From positions 1 to 40,983 of the forward strand of contig JAJYDO010000016.1 of the NCBI GenBank assembly GCA_021777355.1: a DNA stretch of 40,983 nucleotides. The letters run 5' to 3'. Below the pieces are notes generated by a model that searched no databases, was not told the DNA's origin, and saw only the letters and a program-made list of their open reading frames with translations. Below are positions 17,023-26,520 of this stretch, piece after piece. The position numbers and the translations under genes were made by a program. Position 1 is the stretch's first letter. Every line of letters starts with the position of its first letter. The stretch is from Actinomycetes bacterium (GTDB taxonomy: Bacteria > Actinomycetota > Acidimicrobiia > Acidimicrobiales > JABEUL01).

Positions 17023-20007
17023 TTAAGCTGCGTTTGGGTTAGTTGTTGTCGAAGTTGAAGTAGTAGTTCCGGTGGAGCCGTGAGCGCCAATTGATCCACT
17101 TGAACTCGGAGCGGTCGGTCCTTTTCCGAGAAGGGAAAGAGCCTGGGAAACGTCGCTTGATGCAGTATTTTCGTCATTTTGATATGCACCAAGATTGCCC
17201 TGGGCGAGATCTACTTGAGCTTGAGCACTTGCTGCCTGGGCTTGTGCAAGGAGTTGTTGTACCTGTGCTGAAATAACGGCATTAGTACTGCTTCCACTTG
17301 ACACGCTCGTGCCGGGAGCTAGGGTTGATGTGACGCCTGGAATGTCAACGTTAAATACGTCGAAAAGAGCCTGGCCTAAAGTTGTCTCCATGGCTACATT
17401 GTTTCCGTAAACAACGATCACGAATTTAAGAGTTGGGATTGGATTAGATGATGATGATACATACATTGGCCGAATATATAAAAGCGAGTTATAAATAGGC
17501 AGCATCTCCACGGTACCCATGGTGACAGTGGATCCTTGCTGGGACAAAAGAGTTATCTCTCTCGACACATTTGGGACCGACATGATCAAAGATGATACAA
17601 ATGCAGGACCGTTGATACTTTGACCGCGAGGCGTTACATAGACCTCGAGCTTCCCGTAGTCATTTGGATCGCTTCCGGCCACCAAGAACGCACTTAAAAT
17701 CTGCTGCTTGGAATTTCCGCCACCACTGGCCGAAGTCGGCACAAAAGGCTCTACTAAATAAAACCCGGGAGTCGATTGGCCCGGAAGCTGCATAACTTGG
17801 TAGCTGGGTGAATACCTATTGTTAGGGTCAATCGGCGTGGCCGTTGTCGGCTGGTTGCCCCCTGAATTAGTTGCCGCACTAGCTGCCTGAGAGACCATCC
17901 AAGCATCCGATGCATTATAGAAATCCACAGCATTTGATATGTGGTAGCGACCGTACATTCCGGATTGTACCGCCATTAGATCTTCCGGATAGCGTAAATG
18001 TTGCCTTAATGAGGGGCTAATTTGAGATGCAGGGGTAAAGAGGTTTGGATAGATACTCTCCCAAGCTTTAATTATTGGATCACTTGGATCAACCACATAA
18101 AACGTCATCTTACCCGTGTAGGCGTTAACCAATACTTTTACCGAGTTTCGGATATAGTTAAATGGTTTTTGAGCTAAGTCACTTTGCGGGTTCAGAGCAT
18201 TGACTGAACCGGAAGAAACACTCTGTGCATAGGGGTAAGAGTCGGTGGTTGTGTAAGCATCCTGTACCCAGTAGATGGTGCCGTTTAAAACTACAGGATA
18301 AGGATCGGCATCCAAGGAAAGAAATGGCGCCACTTGTGCGACACGAGTGTGGATATCGGCGTTATATATAATTTGTGACTTTGAGGTGATCAAAGACGAA
18401 AACAACAAGTTGTAATCTCCAAAGTCAAGAGCGTATGCGGCTTTCCTCAATAAGGACCCCATTGGCACTCCGCCATTTCCGTTGTAGTGGGTCTCAACCG
18501 GATTGCCGTTTGCATCAGGGTAGTCAAGTTCTGCTTGAGCGGTATCTGCTACAACGTACCCGTATTGACCGGCACCGAAATAAACTTCGGGTTGTTTTAT
18601 GGTTGGGTATCCGTTCTGTGAATTAACCGGGATGTCACCGGTTGGGAAATTTGGGGAACCGTTAGATGCCGCAGAACTTGCGGGAGAAATTATTGCTCCA
18701 TATCCATGGGTAAACTGTAAATGTTGGTTTACCCAAGTTTGATCCGGAAGATCACCGGAATTTATCTGCCTCACTCCAACTACAACAGGCACCATGGACC
18801 CATTCACCATATACCTGTCGTAAGCCAAGGTATTGAACTGGTAGTAGTTCTTTATTGCTTGGTACTTGTCATAGACTTGGAGAGTATATTCCCAGTCCCA
18901 AAGTCTAACGTCGTTGAGGCTTGTGGCAGAGTTGGCAAGCTGTTCGGTAGTGACATCCTGACTTCCCGGGAAAGAAACGCTTTGTATGTTGGTTAGGCCC
19001 ATGGCATATTGCGTAGCTGAGATGTTTCTTGTAATGTATGGAAGTTCGAGAGTGCTTTGGGCTGGCTGGACTTTAAAAGACTGAACTATTGCAGGGTAGA
19101 TTATTCCGGCAACCAACGCCACGAATCCCCAAAGAAGAACTGCTACAACAGGAAGGACCCACCCTCTTCTATAAATATTCACTAAGAAGATGACGGCTGA
19201 GGCAATGGAGATAATAGATAGAAGCGTAATCGCAGGGAGTTGAATGTGAATATCGGTGTAGCTGGCTCCTTGGACCACCCCGCGATTGGATAGTTCGAGG
19301 GAAGGACGTGAGACAAATTCATATGCAGCTGCTTTTTCCAGCGCTATGAGGCCAAGCAAAAGAGAAAGATGGGCTTTTACCGATGAGGTGACTCTCCCGC
19401 CTGCATTGGAAAGGCGTATTCCTCCATTTAGGTAGTGGATTACAGCAGATACTAAAAAGGAGACTAGCAGGGCTGCAAATAGCCATCCAACAAGCCATTT
19501 TAAGAAAGGCAACTTAAATACAAAGAAACTTACATCCATGTGGAACTGGGGATCTAATTTTCCAAATGGCTGGCTGTGTTCGTATAATAACCAGTTTTGC
19601 CACTGACTTACAGCAGGCAAACCAACTACTAAAGAAACCACTAAAGCTATGACAGTTCTGTATAATTTTGCTCTTGGAACAACAATTTGCTGGTACCTGT
19701 GAAGCAATTCGTCCTCAGGATGAGTGACGTGATCGCTGGGAGCCATTTTATGAGCGACTGTCATGTTTACCCACAAAAACACAAACAGTAATCCAACAAA
19801 TAATGAACCTAATTCTATTTTTGTAATTAAAGTTGTTTTCCAAACCCCATATTCATTTACGCTGTTAAACCACAAGTAATTCGTATAAAAACCTGCGATT
19901 CCTCTAAGTGACAGGACGAGAATCACTAGCAAAAGCAGGATCCCGCCAATCCAAAGTCGCCGTTTAGTAAAGATGGAACTTAGAGGGACTGCCTCGGGTG
20001 GCCGCAT
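17023..20007 (-). CDS. UPF0182 family membrane protein
   Basis: 994 residues, the usual length for the family (M. tuberculosis Rv3193c is a member). Seven hydrophobic helices fill residues ~14-320, in the segment from LWIGGILLLLVILVLSLRGI to FVALVAGIIYP. A large extracytoplasmic region follows, with family motifs such as ITRNISATQYAMGL, LWDWEYTLQVYDKYQ, PEVYFG and HLRYPEDLMAVQ. An Ala/Gln-rich helical segment and a Ser/Thr-rich end close it. Function is unproven. The neighbourhood (S16/PDZ protease upstream, DUF2342 gene nearby) is conserved in actinobacteria. It begins 12 bp after the DivIVA-domain gene. Confidence 0.9.
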   Translation of the reverse strand: MRPPEAVPLSSIFTKRRLWIGGILLLLVILVLSLRGIAGFYTNYLWFNSVNEYGVWKTTLITKIELGSLFVGLLFVFLWVNMTVAHKMAPSDHVTHPEDELLHRYQQIVVPRAKLYRTVIALVVSLVVGLPAVSQWQNWLLYEHSQPFGKLDPQFHMDVSFFVFKLPFLKWLVGWLFAALLVSFLVSAVIHYLNGGIRLSNAGGRVTSSVKAHLSLLLGLIALEKAAAYEFVSRPSLELSNRGVVQGASYTDIHIQLPAITLLSIISIASAVIFLVNIYRRGWVLPVVAVLLWGFVALVAGIIYPAIVQSFKVQPAQSTLELPYITRNISATQYAMGLTNIQSVSFPGSQDVTTEQLANSATSLNDVRLWDWEYTLQVYDKYQAIKNYYQFNTLAYDRYMVNGSMVPVVVGVRQINSGDLPDQTWVNQHLQFTHGYGAIISPASSAASNGSPNFPTGDIPVNSQNGYPTIKQPEVYFGAGQYGYVVADTAQAELDYPDANGNPVETHYNGNGGVPMGSLLRKAAYALDFGDYNLLFSSLITSKSQIIYNADIHTRVAQVAPFLSLDADPYPVVLNGTIYWVQDAYTTTDSYPYAQSVSSGSVNALNPQSDLAQKPFNYIRNSVKVLVNAYTGKMTFYVVDPSDPIIKAWESIYPNLFTPASQISPSLRQHLRYPEDLMAVQSGMYGRYHISNAVDFYNASDAWMVSQAASAATNSGGNQPTTATPIDPNNRYSPSYQVMQLPGQSTPGFYLVEPFVPTSASGGGNSKQQILSAFLVAGSDPNDYGKLEVYVTPRGQSINGPAFVSSLIMSVPNVSREITLLSQQGSTVTMGTVEMLPIYNSLLYIRPMYVSSSSNPIPTLKFVIVVYGNNVAMETTLGQALFDVFNVDIPGVTSTLAPGTSVSSGSSTNAVISAQVQQLLAQAQAASAQAQVDLAQGNLGAYQNDENTASSDVSQALSLLGKGPTAPSSSGSIGAHGSTGTTTSTSTTTNPNAA

Positions 20008-20019
20008 ATTTATTTAAGT

Positions 20020-21990
20020 TTAGGCGATACTTGGGACCAGCAAACAGCGGCACCCTGCGTGTGAAGGTGGATACATTACGCCAGTGGGCCAAAGATCCCC
20101 AACTTTTGTGCCTTCTGAAATGTGATTGTCTTCACAGTCCGGGCAAGTACCTTCTTTTTGATCTACTACCCAAACCAACGTTGTTCCAGGTGGAAGAACA
20201 GAAACCTCACCTGAGTTGAATGCACCCATTACTTGGTCAGTCACCAGTTGATTAAGGGAGTTTCCTTTCCACTCCCGGTAGGTGGCACTAAGCCTCTCGA
20301 CTAAAAGAGCCTCAGCGTCATCATCTTGCGGCGGGGAGTCCCAGCCCATTTTTGACCTAAGACCACCCGAGAGCATAGATGCCAGTTCCAAAGCTAAAGT
20401 GTCAACCGGAGTGCCGTTTTGAGGGTCAATTTTATTAACTCCCATGGATAGGCATAGCTCTCCTCCAAAAGTGATTCCGGCCGCTCTGGCTTCTTCTAAA
20501 AACGAAGACGCAACATCCACATAACGCTGTTCTTGCTGCGTTCTGGGAAGTATCTCTTCAAGATGAGCTGAAGTACCCGATCTCCTAACGCCGTCGAGAA
20601 GTTCATTTTGCTCATCGCTCATTGCTCTTTTTAACTTTCTTACCAACCCGGCAACTATCGGAGTAATTATTTCATCACGCCTAACTATGAACTGTTCGGT
20701 TCCCAAAAGGGAGGCTTCATCGGAAGGATTTTCATCACCAATCTTGCCAACCGGTTCGCTTTTGGATACTTCAACAGAATCAACTTGCGCTTCTTTAGGT
20801 ACTTGCTCAACTGATTCGTTGGATAAATTAGCAGTTCCTTGTTGTCCTTCTTTCAGTCTTTTGAATAACTCGTCCACGGCATCCTGGCCGGCTTTTTCTG
20901 AATCAATAACATCGGCAACTTCGTCGGTTATTGGTTCATCTGAATTTAAGCTGTCTTCAATTATTTCGGGTTCTTTCGTAGAACCTAGGATTCGTATGTT
21001 CTCGGTTATTTCGGGAGTTGCAGGATCGAAAGTTACACTTGCTACAGGTTCGGCAGCTAGACGTTCGGCGATAGTTGCAGCTTCGCTGACCTCTATTTTT
21101 AGATTATCTCTTGGGATAGTCGTGATTTTTTGAGCTTGGATAATGGCTGGCGAAGTCGCCAAGTCCACACTATTTGACGGCTGTTTCGGTGAATCTTCCT
21201 CTAGTGCAACTGCAGGAAGCAAGCTTGCCGATTCAATAAGAGTTTCTTCGGTCGGGTCGTCGTCAAGCGAAGCCCGGAGTCCTGCTTGTTCGGCGGCAAA
21301 TTTTGCTTCTTTTTCAATATGGTCAAGTGAATGGCCAAGAGTATCGACTTGATCTCGAATAGACGACAGCGCCTCCCAGATCAGAGATTTTCCTGTCGTG
21401 AGTTGTTCTACCTGAATATTTAGCGTTCTACGTTTGCGAACCAAATCAGCCAGAATTCTTGCTCTTGCATCTTGAGCTTCACGGACCATCGATTTGCACT
21501 CGTTTCTGACAGCTTCCAAAAGCGACTCAGCTTCTTGCTTGCCGGATTCAATTAAGGCTTGGGAGTCAGCCTCGGCCTTTTTCATAATTACTTCGGCTGC
21601 TATCTCGGCTTCGCGGGTTCTTTCTGAGAGAACTTTCTCCGACTTTTCCTTTAACTCCTGCACTTCAGATCCGGTTCGTGCCAACAGATCCCTGGCGGCC
21701 TCCCTGGCACTGGAAAGAATTCTTGCGGTTTCCTGGCCTAACGCAGCAGTCAATGTATCTTCGTCCACCGGAGGCTTGACAAGAGCCATCTCCTGAGCCT
21801 CAAGGAGTTGTTGGCGGCTTCGCCTTTCACGGTCTAGTAAATGAGTGACCTCTAATGCAATCTGCTCGAGAAATGCTCTTACACTATTTGGATCAAAACC
21901 CTTCTTGACAATGGCGAAAGACCGCCTGGCTATCTCGTCGGGTTGAATTGTCTGCGAGGAGGAAATTGATACAAAGCGATCTTCAGTCAT
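20020..21990 (-). CDS. DivIVA-domain coiled-coil protein with a phage Mu F-like C-terminal domain
   Basis: 656 residues in three parts. Residues ~14-75 match a DivIVA N-terminal domain (IARRSFAIVKKGFDPNSVRA, then FLEQIA), the membrane-curvature and polar-targeting module. A long coiled coil fills ~75-240. An acidic low-complexity linker covers ~240-420. The C-terminal ~230 residues are folded and end with Cys616-PD-Cys619, WPTGVMYPPSHAGCRC (Cys647, Cys649), the closing signature of Mu gpF-like minor head proteins. The four cysteines look metal-binding. The gene lies between the S16 protease (10 bp) and UPF0182 (12 bp) genes, inside an operon. The DivIVA assignment is strong; the Mu F-like assignment rests on the terminal motif; the joint role is unknown. 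Confidence 0.75.
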   Translation of the reverse strand: MTEDRFVSISSSQTIQPDEIARRSFAIVKKGFDPNSVRAFLEQIALEVTHLLDRERRSRQQLLEAQEMALVKPPVDEDTLTAALGQETARILSSAREAARDLLARTGSEVQELKEKSEKVLSERTREAEIAAEVIMKKAEADSQALIESGKQEAESLLEAVRNECKSMVREAQDARARILADLVRKRRTLNIQVEQLTTGKSLIWEALSSIRDQVDTLGHSLDHIEKEAKFAAEQAGLRASLDDDPTEETLIESASLLPAVALEEDSPKQPSNSVDLATSPAIIQAQKITTIPRDNLKIEVSEAATIAERLAAEPVASVTFDPATPEITENIRILGSTKEPEIIEDSLNSDEPITDEVADVIDSEKAGQDAVDELFKRLKEGQQGTANLSNESVEQVPKEAQVDSVEVSKSEPVGKIGDENPSDEASLLGTEQFIVRRDEIITPIVAGLVRKLKRAMSDEQNELLDGVRRSGTSAHLEEILPRTQQEQRYVDVASSFLEEARAAGITFGGELCLSMGVNKIDPQNGTPVDTLALELASMLSGGLRSKMGWDSPPQDDDAEALLVERLSATYREWKGNSLNQLVTDQVMGAFNSGEVSVLPPGTTLVWVVDQKEGTCPDCEDNHISEGTKVGDLWPTGVMYPPSHAGCRCLLVPSIA

Positions 21991-22000
21991 ATATACAAGA

Positions 22001-23104
22001 CTACTTTGAAGTGGGCAGTGATTTAAGTATTGTCAGGACTTGTTGGAGAGATGAGACAATATAGATTTTTAACTTCGAGCCGGCTTCTTTTTTCGATATT
22101 GACACCGACTGAGGACTTTCGCCGGCCGGCACGAAGAAAACGGAGTCTCCGGAGTTTAGGACGCTAATGGTCTTTTCTTCCAAACCGCCGATTGGACCAA
22201 CGGATCCGTCAGGGGCAATGGTTCCGGTGCAAGCTATATTTACTCCGTGCGTGAGGTTGCCTCCGGAGAGCATATCGACGATTGTAAGGGCATAAGAAAG
22301 ACCCGCAGAAGGACCTCCCAGGGCTTGGCCATCGACAAGGTCGGAGATATTTATGGTGAGAGGAATGCTATATCTAGGAGCGAGTCCGATTCCAATGTAG
22401 GGAAGTTTTTGATTTCCACTCCCTTGGGCTGCGAGTTTGATGGAAGCCTCTACTGTTTTTCCCGAAGCGGCCTTCCTGATTGTCAGCAATATTGTTTGAC
22501 CAGGCTTGAAGTGCTGGACTTGAGAAATAAGTGACTCAACGGTGGGCGTCTGGAAATTATCGACAGCCGTTATGACATCCCCTTCGGCCAGCACCTTTGC
22601 TCCCGGTGCAGTTGGATCCACCCATCCAATTGGAGCTCCCGAACTGTCCTCTTTGATGTTATATCCGAGTTGATTAAGAGCGGCCACCTGAGCCGCGATT
22701 TGCGAAGTTGCCTGATACCAAGCATTTTGCGAGATCACAGCTTGGTCGGAAAGCACTCCGGTGGGCGTGGCGGCAATGGCATTGGTCGGGTAAAGTTTGG
22801 TGTGGGATTTGACCTTGTCAAATGGGTAATCAAGGAGCGTTACCGGTGCTTCATCTACGTAAACGAGATCAATTCTGCCCTTAATAGCTGCAACATTGGG
22901 CGATTTAATAGATATCTGCCCTTCTACGGCCGCCGTGCCTCCTGGCGCAACTGAGTAGTAGTTTAGATGGTAATTAGCCGAAAACTCAAAGGCAATGAAC
23001 AATATTGCCAGTAGTATGACAAATATCCTTAATTTGGTGTTTGGCCTAGGTGCTCGGCCTTCATTTTTTTTATCTGTAGGGTTTTGGGACCTTGAGTTAT
23101 TCAT
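22001..23104 (-). CDS. Membrane-anchored PDZ / Lon-type (S16) protease, YlbL-like
   Basis: 367 residues. One N-terminal membrane helix (~25-43) exports the rest. A PDZ-like segment (~155-225, APGAKVLAEGDVITAVDN) precedes a Lon proteolytic domain (~240-360). The Ser-Lys dyad is present: Ser266 in ALGGPSAGLS and Lys311 in IGGLEEKTI. Unlike cytosolic Lon there is no AAA+ ATPase. The family is represented by Rv3194c in M. tuberculosis and YlbL in Bacillus. It is the first gene of the five-gene operon and diverges from the HEAT gene with only 12 bp between start codons. Its start lies close behind a TATAGG that could be a weak -10. Confidence 0.9.
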   Translation of the reverse strand: MNNSRSQNPTDKKNEGRAPRPNTKLRIFVILLAILFIAFEFSANYHLNYYSVAPGGTAAVEGQISIKSPNVAAIKGRIDLVYVDEAPVTLLDYPFDKVKSHTKLYPTNAIAATPTGVLSDQAVISQNAWYQATSQIAAQVAALNQLGYNIKEDSSGAPIGWVDPTAPGAKVLAEGDVITAVDNFQTPTVESLISQVQHFKPGQTILLTIRKAASGKTVEASIKLAAQGSGNQKLPYIGIGLAPRYSIPLTINISDLVDGQALGGPSAGLSYALTIVDMLSGGNLTHGVNIACTGTIAPDGSVGPIGGLEEKTISVLNSGDSVFFVPAGESPQSVSISKKEAGSKLKIYIVSSLQQVLTILKSLPTSK

Positions 23105-23116
23105 CTGGATGCCTAT

Positions 23117-23893
23117 ATGTCGAATGAATCAAATATAAAGAAATTGCGTCGCCGAGACGTCGCTGAATCAGCCTACCTTGGAAACAAGGAGATTGCCATT
23201 AGGGCAATATCGGATTTGGATCCAAAAGTGAGGGCAGCGGGCCTTTCCTCGCTGTTCAAACTGGGTGCAATTGATTTGGAAACGCTCATTAATTCGGCCC
23301 GGGACCATGATCCGTCGGTACAGATAAGAGCCCTTGATTTAATTGGAGATCTGTTTCGAATCGGATCAGATGGGCCAGAAGAAGTATTGGCCAAAAGCAA
23401 TTGCTGGCCAAATATATCCGATACTTGGCCAAAAGAGTTATTTAAATCACTTCTGTTAGTTTTTCTGCATACGATATCGAGCAACGATCCGCTGGTGGTC
23501 GTGGCCGCCTTTAGCGCCGTTGGCGAAATCCTAAGTTACGAGGTTGACGCTGAAAAAGAAGGCCTGGCAAGAGATTTAATCCGATTCTTGCTTGTAGAGC
23601 CCTCGTTGGTTCAAGCTGCAATAGAAATATGCCAAACCCATAAAGATCCCAGATGCGTGGAACAAGCGGTTGCCTCTCTTGGGATTTTTGGGCTAAATGG
23701 AGTGCCAGTGGGACTAAATACTGTCATAAATGTAGCTCAAAATGGTGTCCCAGCTACCAGGAGACGTGCAATTTTAGCTCTATCCGGGTTTGATGATCCA
23801 AAGATAGAACCGGTACTCGAAAAGGCATTGCTGGACAAAGATTGGCAAGTGAGACAGTGCGCCGAGGACGTTCTTAGCGCCATTAATCAATAG
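23117..23893 (+). CDS. HEAT-repeat protein
   Basis: 258 residues of helical pairs with the HEAT consensus, for example AISDLDPKVRAAGLSSLFKL, ARDHDPSVQIRALDLIGDLF and ALLDKDWQVRQCAEDVLSAI at the C-terminus. About five or six repeats are visible, with no signal peptide. Such proteins are binding scaffolds; the partner is unknown. It is divergent from the S16 protease gene with 12 bp between start codons, so the two probably share control. It converges with mreB. Confidence 0.8.
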   Translation: MSNESNIKKLRRRDVAESAYLGNKEIAIRAISDLDPKVRAAGLSSLFKLGAIDLETLINSARDHDPSVQIRALDLIGDLFRIGSDGPEEVLAKSNCWPNISDTWPKELFKSLLLVFLHTISSNDPLVVVAAFSAVGEILSYEVDAEKEGLARDLIRFLLVEPSLVQAAIEICQTHKDPRCVEQAVASLGIFGLNGVPVGLNTVINVAQNGVPATRRRAILALSGFDDPKIEPVLEKALLDKDWQVRQCAEDVLSAINQ

Positions 23894-23984
23894 AACCGGT
23901 GGCATTTGGAGGATGAAGCGCTCTAGGGCCATCCTGGTTGTCCGCAGAATATCGTTAAAGCCCATGTAAATTTGTAGTGAAAGT

Positions 23985-24980
23985 TCAGTTACCTTTTTTG
24001 GATTCAAGTGCATCAATAAACTGGAAACTTTTTGAAGCTCCAATTACTACGGTATCCATCGGATTGTCAACAATTTCAACCGGAAGCATTGTTTCCTTGG
24101 CAATTTTCTCCGGCAAGTTACGAAGCAGTGCGCAGCCTCCGGTTAAGAAAATACCGTTTGCAATTAAGTCCTGTCCAAGGTCTGGAGGCGCTTGGGCCAA
24201 ACAGGCTTTGACAGTATTGATAATCTGGCCGACTAGATCGGAAATGGCTTCGTTGATCTCGGAACGTTTTACTCGGACCGCGCAAGGATATCCCGACATG
24301 GTGTCTCGACCCCGAATCTCTGCGATTACTTCTCGGTCATCAATTTCTGCGCCAGCTAGCTGAATTTTTACCTCTTCTGCAACTTCTCTGGAAATAGCAA
24401 GCGAGTACTCTCGTCGAAAATAACTTTGGATCTGTAAGTCAATTGACCTTCCTCCTATTCGCGTTGTCTCGCCCGTCACCATCCCGCCCAAAGCAAATAT
24501 CGCAGCTTCGGTAGTCCCGGCCCCAATATCGACAATCATTGACGCCATAGGCTCGCCTATTGGTAGTCCGGCTCCTATTGCCGCTGCCATCGATTGCTCT
24601 ATCAAGAGCACTTTTGAGGAGCCCGCGATTTTGGCGGCTTCCCTAATTGCACGTCTCTCCACTTCGGTCGTGGCTTTGGCAACCCCAATTACGACTCTCG
24701 GCTTTTGAAATTTCTTGGCTCCGGCCTTGGAAAAAATGATCTCCAACATTCTTTCTGTTACCTCAAAATCAGCGACCGCACCATTTTGCAGAGGCTCCAT
24801 CAAAACGTTGTAGCCGGGAGTCTTTCCAACCTCTTCAGACGCTTTTGACCCGAATGCTATAACTTTTTTGGTTTGTGAATTTAGAGCAATAATGGAAGGT
24901 TCTCTAAGAACTATACCTCTTGATGAAGCAAAAACCCTGGTAGTGGAAGTGCCAAGGTCGACGGCAAAACTCCTGGACAT
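23985..24980 (-). CDS. mreB: MreB-family rod-shape protein
   Basis: 331 residues, the usual length. The actin-like ATPase motifs are all present: phosphate 1 AVDLGTSTTRV (~6-16), connect 1 IEQSMAAAIGAGL, phosphate 2 MIVDIGAGTTEAAIFALGG, and the adenosine loop FLTGGCALLRNLPEKI. It forms filaments on the inner membrane that position wall synthesis. No mreC or mreD follows, so the gene stands alone, converging with the HEAT gene. It could instead be an Mbl/MreBH-type paralogue. The start ATG is preceded by a very AT-rich run. Confidence 0.9.
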   Translation of the reverse strand: MSRSFAVDLGTSTTRVFASSRGIVLREPSIIALNSQTKKVIAFGSKASEEVGKTPGYNVLMEPLQNGAVADFEVTERMLEIIFSKAGAKKFQKPRVVIGVAKATTEVERRAIREAAKIAGSSKVLLIEQSMAAAIGAGLPIGEPMASMIVDIGAGTTEAAIFALGGMVTGETTRIGGRSIDLQIQSYFRREYSLAISREVAEEVKIQLAGAEIDDREVIAEIRGRDTMSGYPCAVRVKRSEINEAISDLVGQIINTVKACLAQAPPDLGQDLIANGIFLTGGCALLRNLPEKIAKETMLPVEIVDNPMDTVVIGASKSFQFIDALESKKGN

Positions 24981-25189
24981 AAATTATTATTTAACTCTGA
25001 TTGCTAAAAGAACATCTATATTTGCTCTTAGCATGCAAGTTGTTTGGAGTTTTGGAGCGAACATCAGGGAGAATTTTCAATCATTTATGTAGGATTATAG
25101 AGAACATAAGCAATTATATTGCTCGGCCAAGGGGCAAAAATTTGGCCGCGATACCAATTTGAGGGGAAAAGTGGGTAATCTCGCAATGG

Positions 25190-26497
25190 ATGGACAGCTA
25201 CTCATTTGATGACGAACTTTTTGACGAAGGCAACAAATTACCGCCTTTGCCAAAACAGGATCGAATTTGGAGACATCCATCCGAATTGAGCTTTAACAAC
25301 TCAAAAACCTCTTATTCCTGGATGAAGAAGTCTGTGAGGCTCCCGCTTCCCTGGGTTATTTTGCTTTCAAGCTTATTGCTCGGGATAGCTGGAACCGAAC
25401 TTGGCTCTCGAATATTTGCAACTCAAAACCTAAGTGTTGCAAGTGATTCATCGGTGGTACTTGCAAATTCTTCAACCACGGCACCGGCAAGTTCTGTGCT
25501 AAATACCGGATCGTCAATTGATGCGATGGTTCAAAGGTCGCTTCCCTCGTTTGCTTCGGTTTCAATTACCTACGCTGACGGAGCATCCGTAGATAACGTG
25601 ATTGCGGCGATTGTGAGTGAATCCGGCTTGGCCGTAATCCCGTCATTTCTGCTTGCAAATACCGATCAGGTCAACGCGACACTGTCCAATGGAAAGTCTT
25701 ATCAAGTAAAAGTTATGGGGACTGACTCTGAGACAGGATATGGTTTAATTGAGCTGCCTGTCGGCGGACTTACCCCAGTCCCGCTTGCCCCCCCGGAAAC
25801 AGTAGTGCCAAGTGAGATGGCAATCGCCATTTGTCCGGGCATGACGTCGGATTCAAATGCCGGGGTGCCGGCTCAGATAAGTGCTCAAGGGTTTGACTCG
25901 GGGCTTAATGTAAGTGCCGTATCGGTTCTTGAAGTTGACAGAAAAGTTGAAACCGCGACAGGGCAAGAAGTGATAGCTTCGATTATTACCGATAGACCAG
26001 TAGGTATGCATAATCACGGAGGGATCCTGTTGGACGGAAGCGGCAAGCTGCTGGGGATTAAGGTAGGAGCTTTCAAAGACTACTTATCCCAAGACTCAAG
26101 CGAGTTTCCCTCTGACGTTTCGCTTCCGCCATCTTCGATTCCACAGGTTGAAGTATCCAGCGGCGAAGTTTCCGTTTATACATCCACACTTTTGGCCAAT
26201 ACTGTTATCAATGATTTATTCCTGAACGGCTCGGTAAAACACGGCTGGCTGGGTTTGGACGGGGATAGCGCGCTTGGAGGCGGCGTAATGGTGGATAGTG
26301 TTTCTCCAGGGGGGGCCGCAAGTAAAGCGGGGATAATTCCCGGTGACATAATTACCGGAGTTAACGGACAAAATATTTCAAACCTAGAGCAGCTACAGAG
26401 TGCAATATATGGAATATATCCTGGTACCAAGATATATGTGTCGATCGATTGCCAAGGAACCACAGAAATAGTGCCTGTTACACTGAGTGCTTCCTAG
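25190..26497 (+). CDS. HtrA-like membrane protein with a dead protease domain and a PDZ domain
   Basis: 435 residues: a cytoplasmic N-terminus with DRIWRHPSEL (~24-33), a membrane helix (~51-69), a Ser/Thr-rich linker, a trypsin-like domain (~115-300) and a C-terminal PDZ (~345-430, GGAASKAGIIPGDIITGVNG). Aligned with the intact HtrA at 31293-32669, every triad residue is replaced: His to Phe153 (VIPSFLLA), Asp to Gly183 (DSETGYGLIEL) and Ser to His276 (MHNHGGILLDG). It is therefore a probable pseudoprotease, a PDZ scaffold or sensor in the envelope. A TAATCT box lies 8 nt upstream of the ATG. The DUF2342-type gene begins 23 bp after it. Confidence 0.8.
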   Translation: MDSYSFDDELFDEGNKLPPLPKQDRIWRHPSELSFNNSKTSYSWMKKSVRLPLPWVILLSSLLLGIAGTELGSRIFATQNLSVASDSSVVLANSSTTAPASSVLNTGSSIDAMVQRSLPSFASVSITYADGASVDNVIAAIVSESGLAVIPSFLLANTDQVNATLSNGKSYQVKVMGTDSETGYGLIELPVGGLTPVPLAPPETVVPSEMAIAICPGMTSDSNAGVPAQISAQGFDSGLNVSAVSVLEVDRKVETATGQEVIASIITDRPVGMHNHGGILLDGSGKLLGIKVGAFKDYLSQDSSEFPSDVSLPPSSIPQVEVSSGEVSVYTSTLLANTVINDLFLNGSVKHGWLGLDGDSALGGGVMVDSVSPGGAASKAGIIPGDIITGVNGQNISNLEQLQSAIYGIYPGTKIYVSIDCQGTTEIVPVTLSAS

Positions 26498-26508
26498 CTA
26501 AAATTGCC

Positions 26509-26514
26509 TACGAT
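26509..26514 (+). promoter_or_regulatory. -10 box deciding a GTG start for the DUF2342 gene
   Basis: TACGAT followed by 6 nt and the GTG at 26521. The same hexamer and spacing occur before the SufR-like gene at 33910. Confidence 0.45.
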
Positions 26515-26520
26515 ATAAGT

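Noticed and set aside
20687-21133. 148-codon plus-strand frame opposite the DivIVA-domain gene
   Set aside because: Ser-rich mirror of an acidic, Glu-rich coding region; no start signal.
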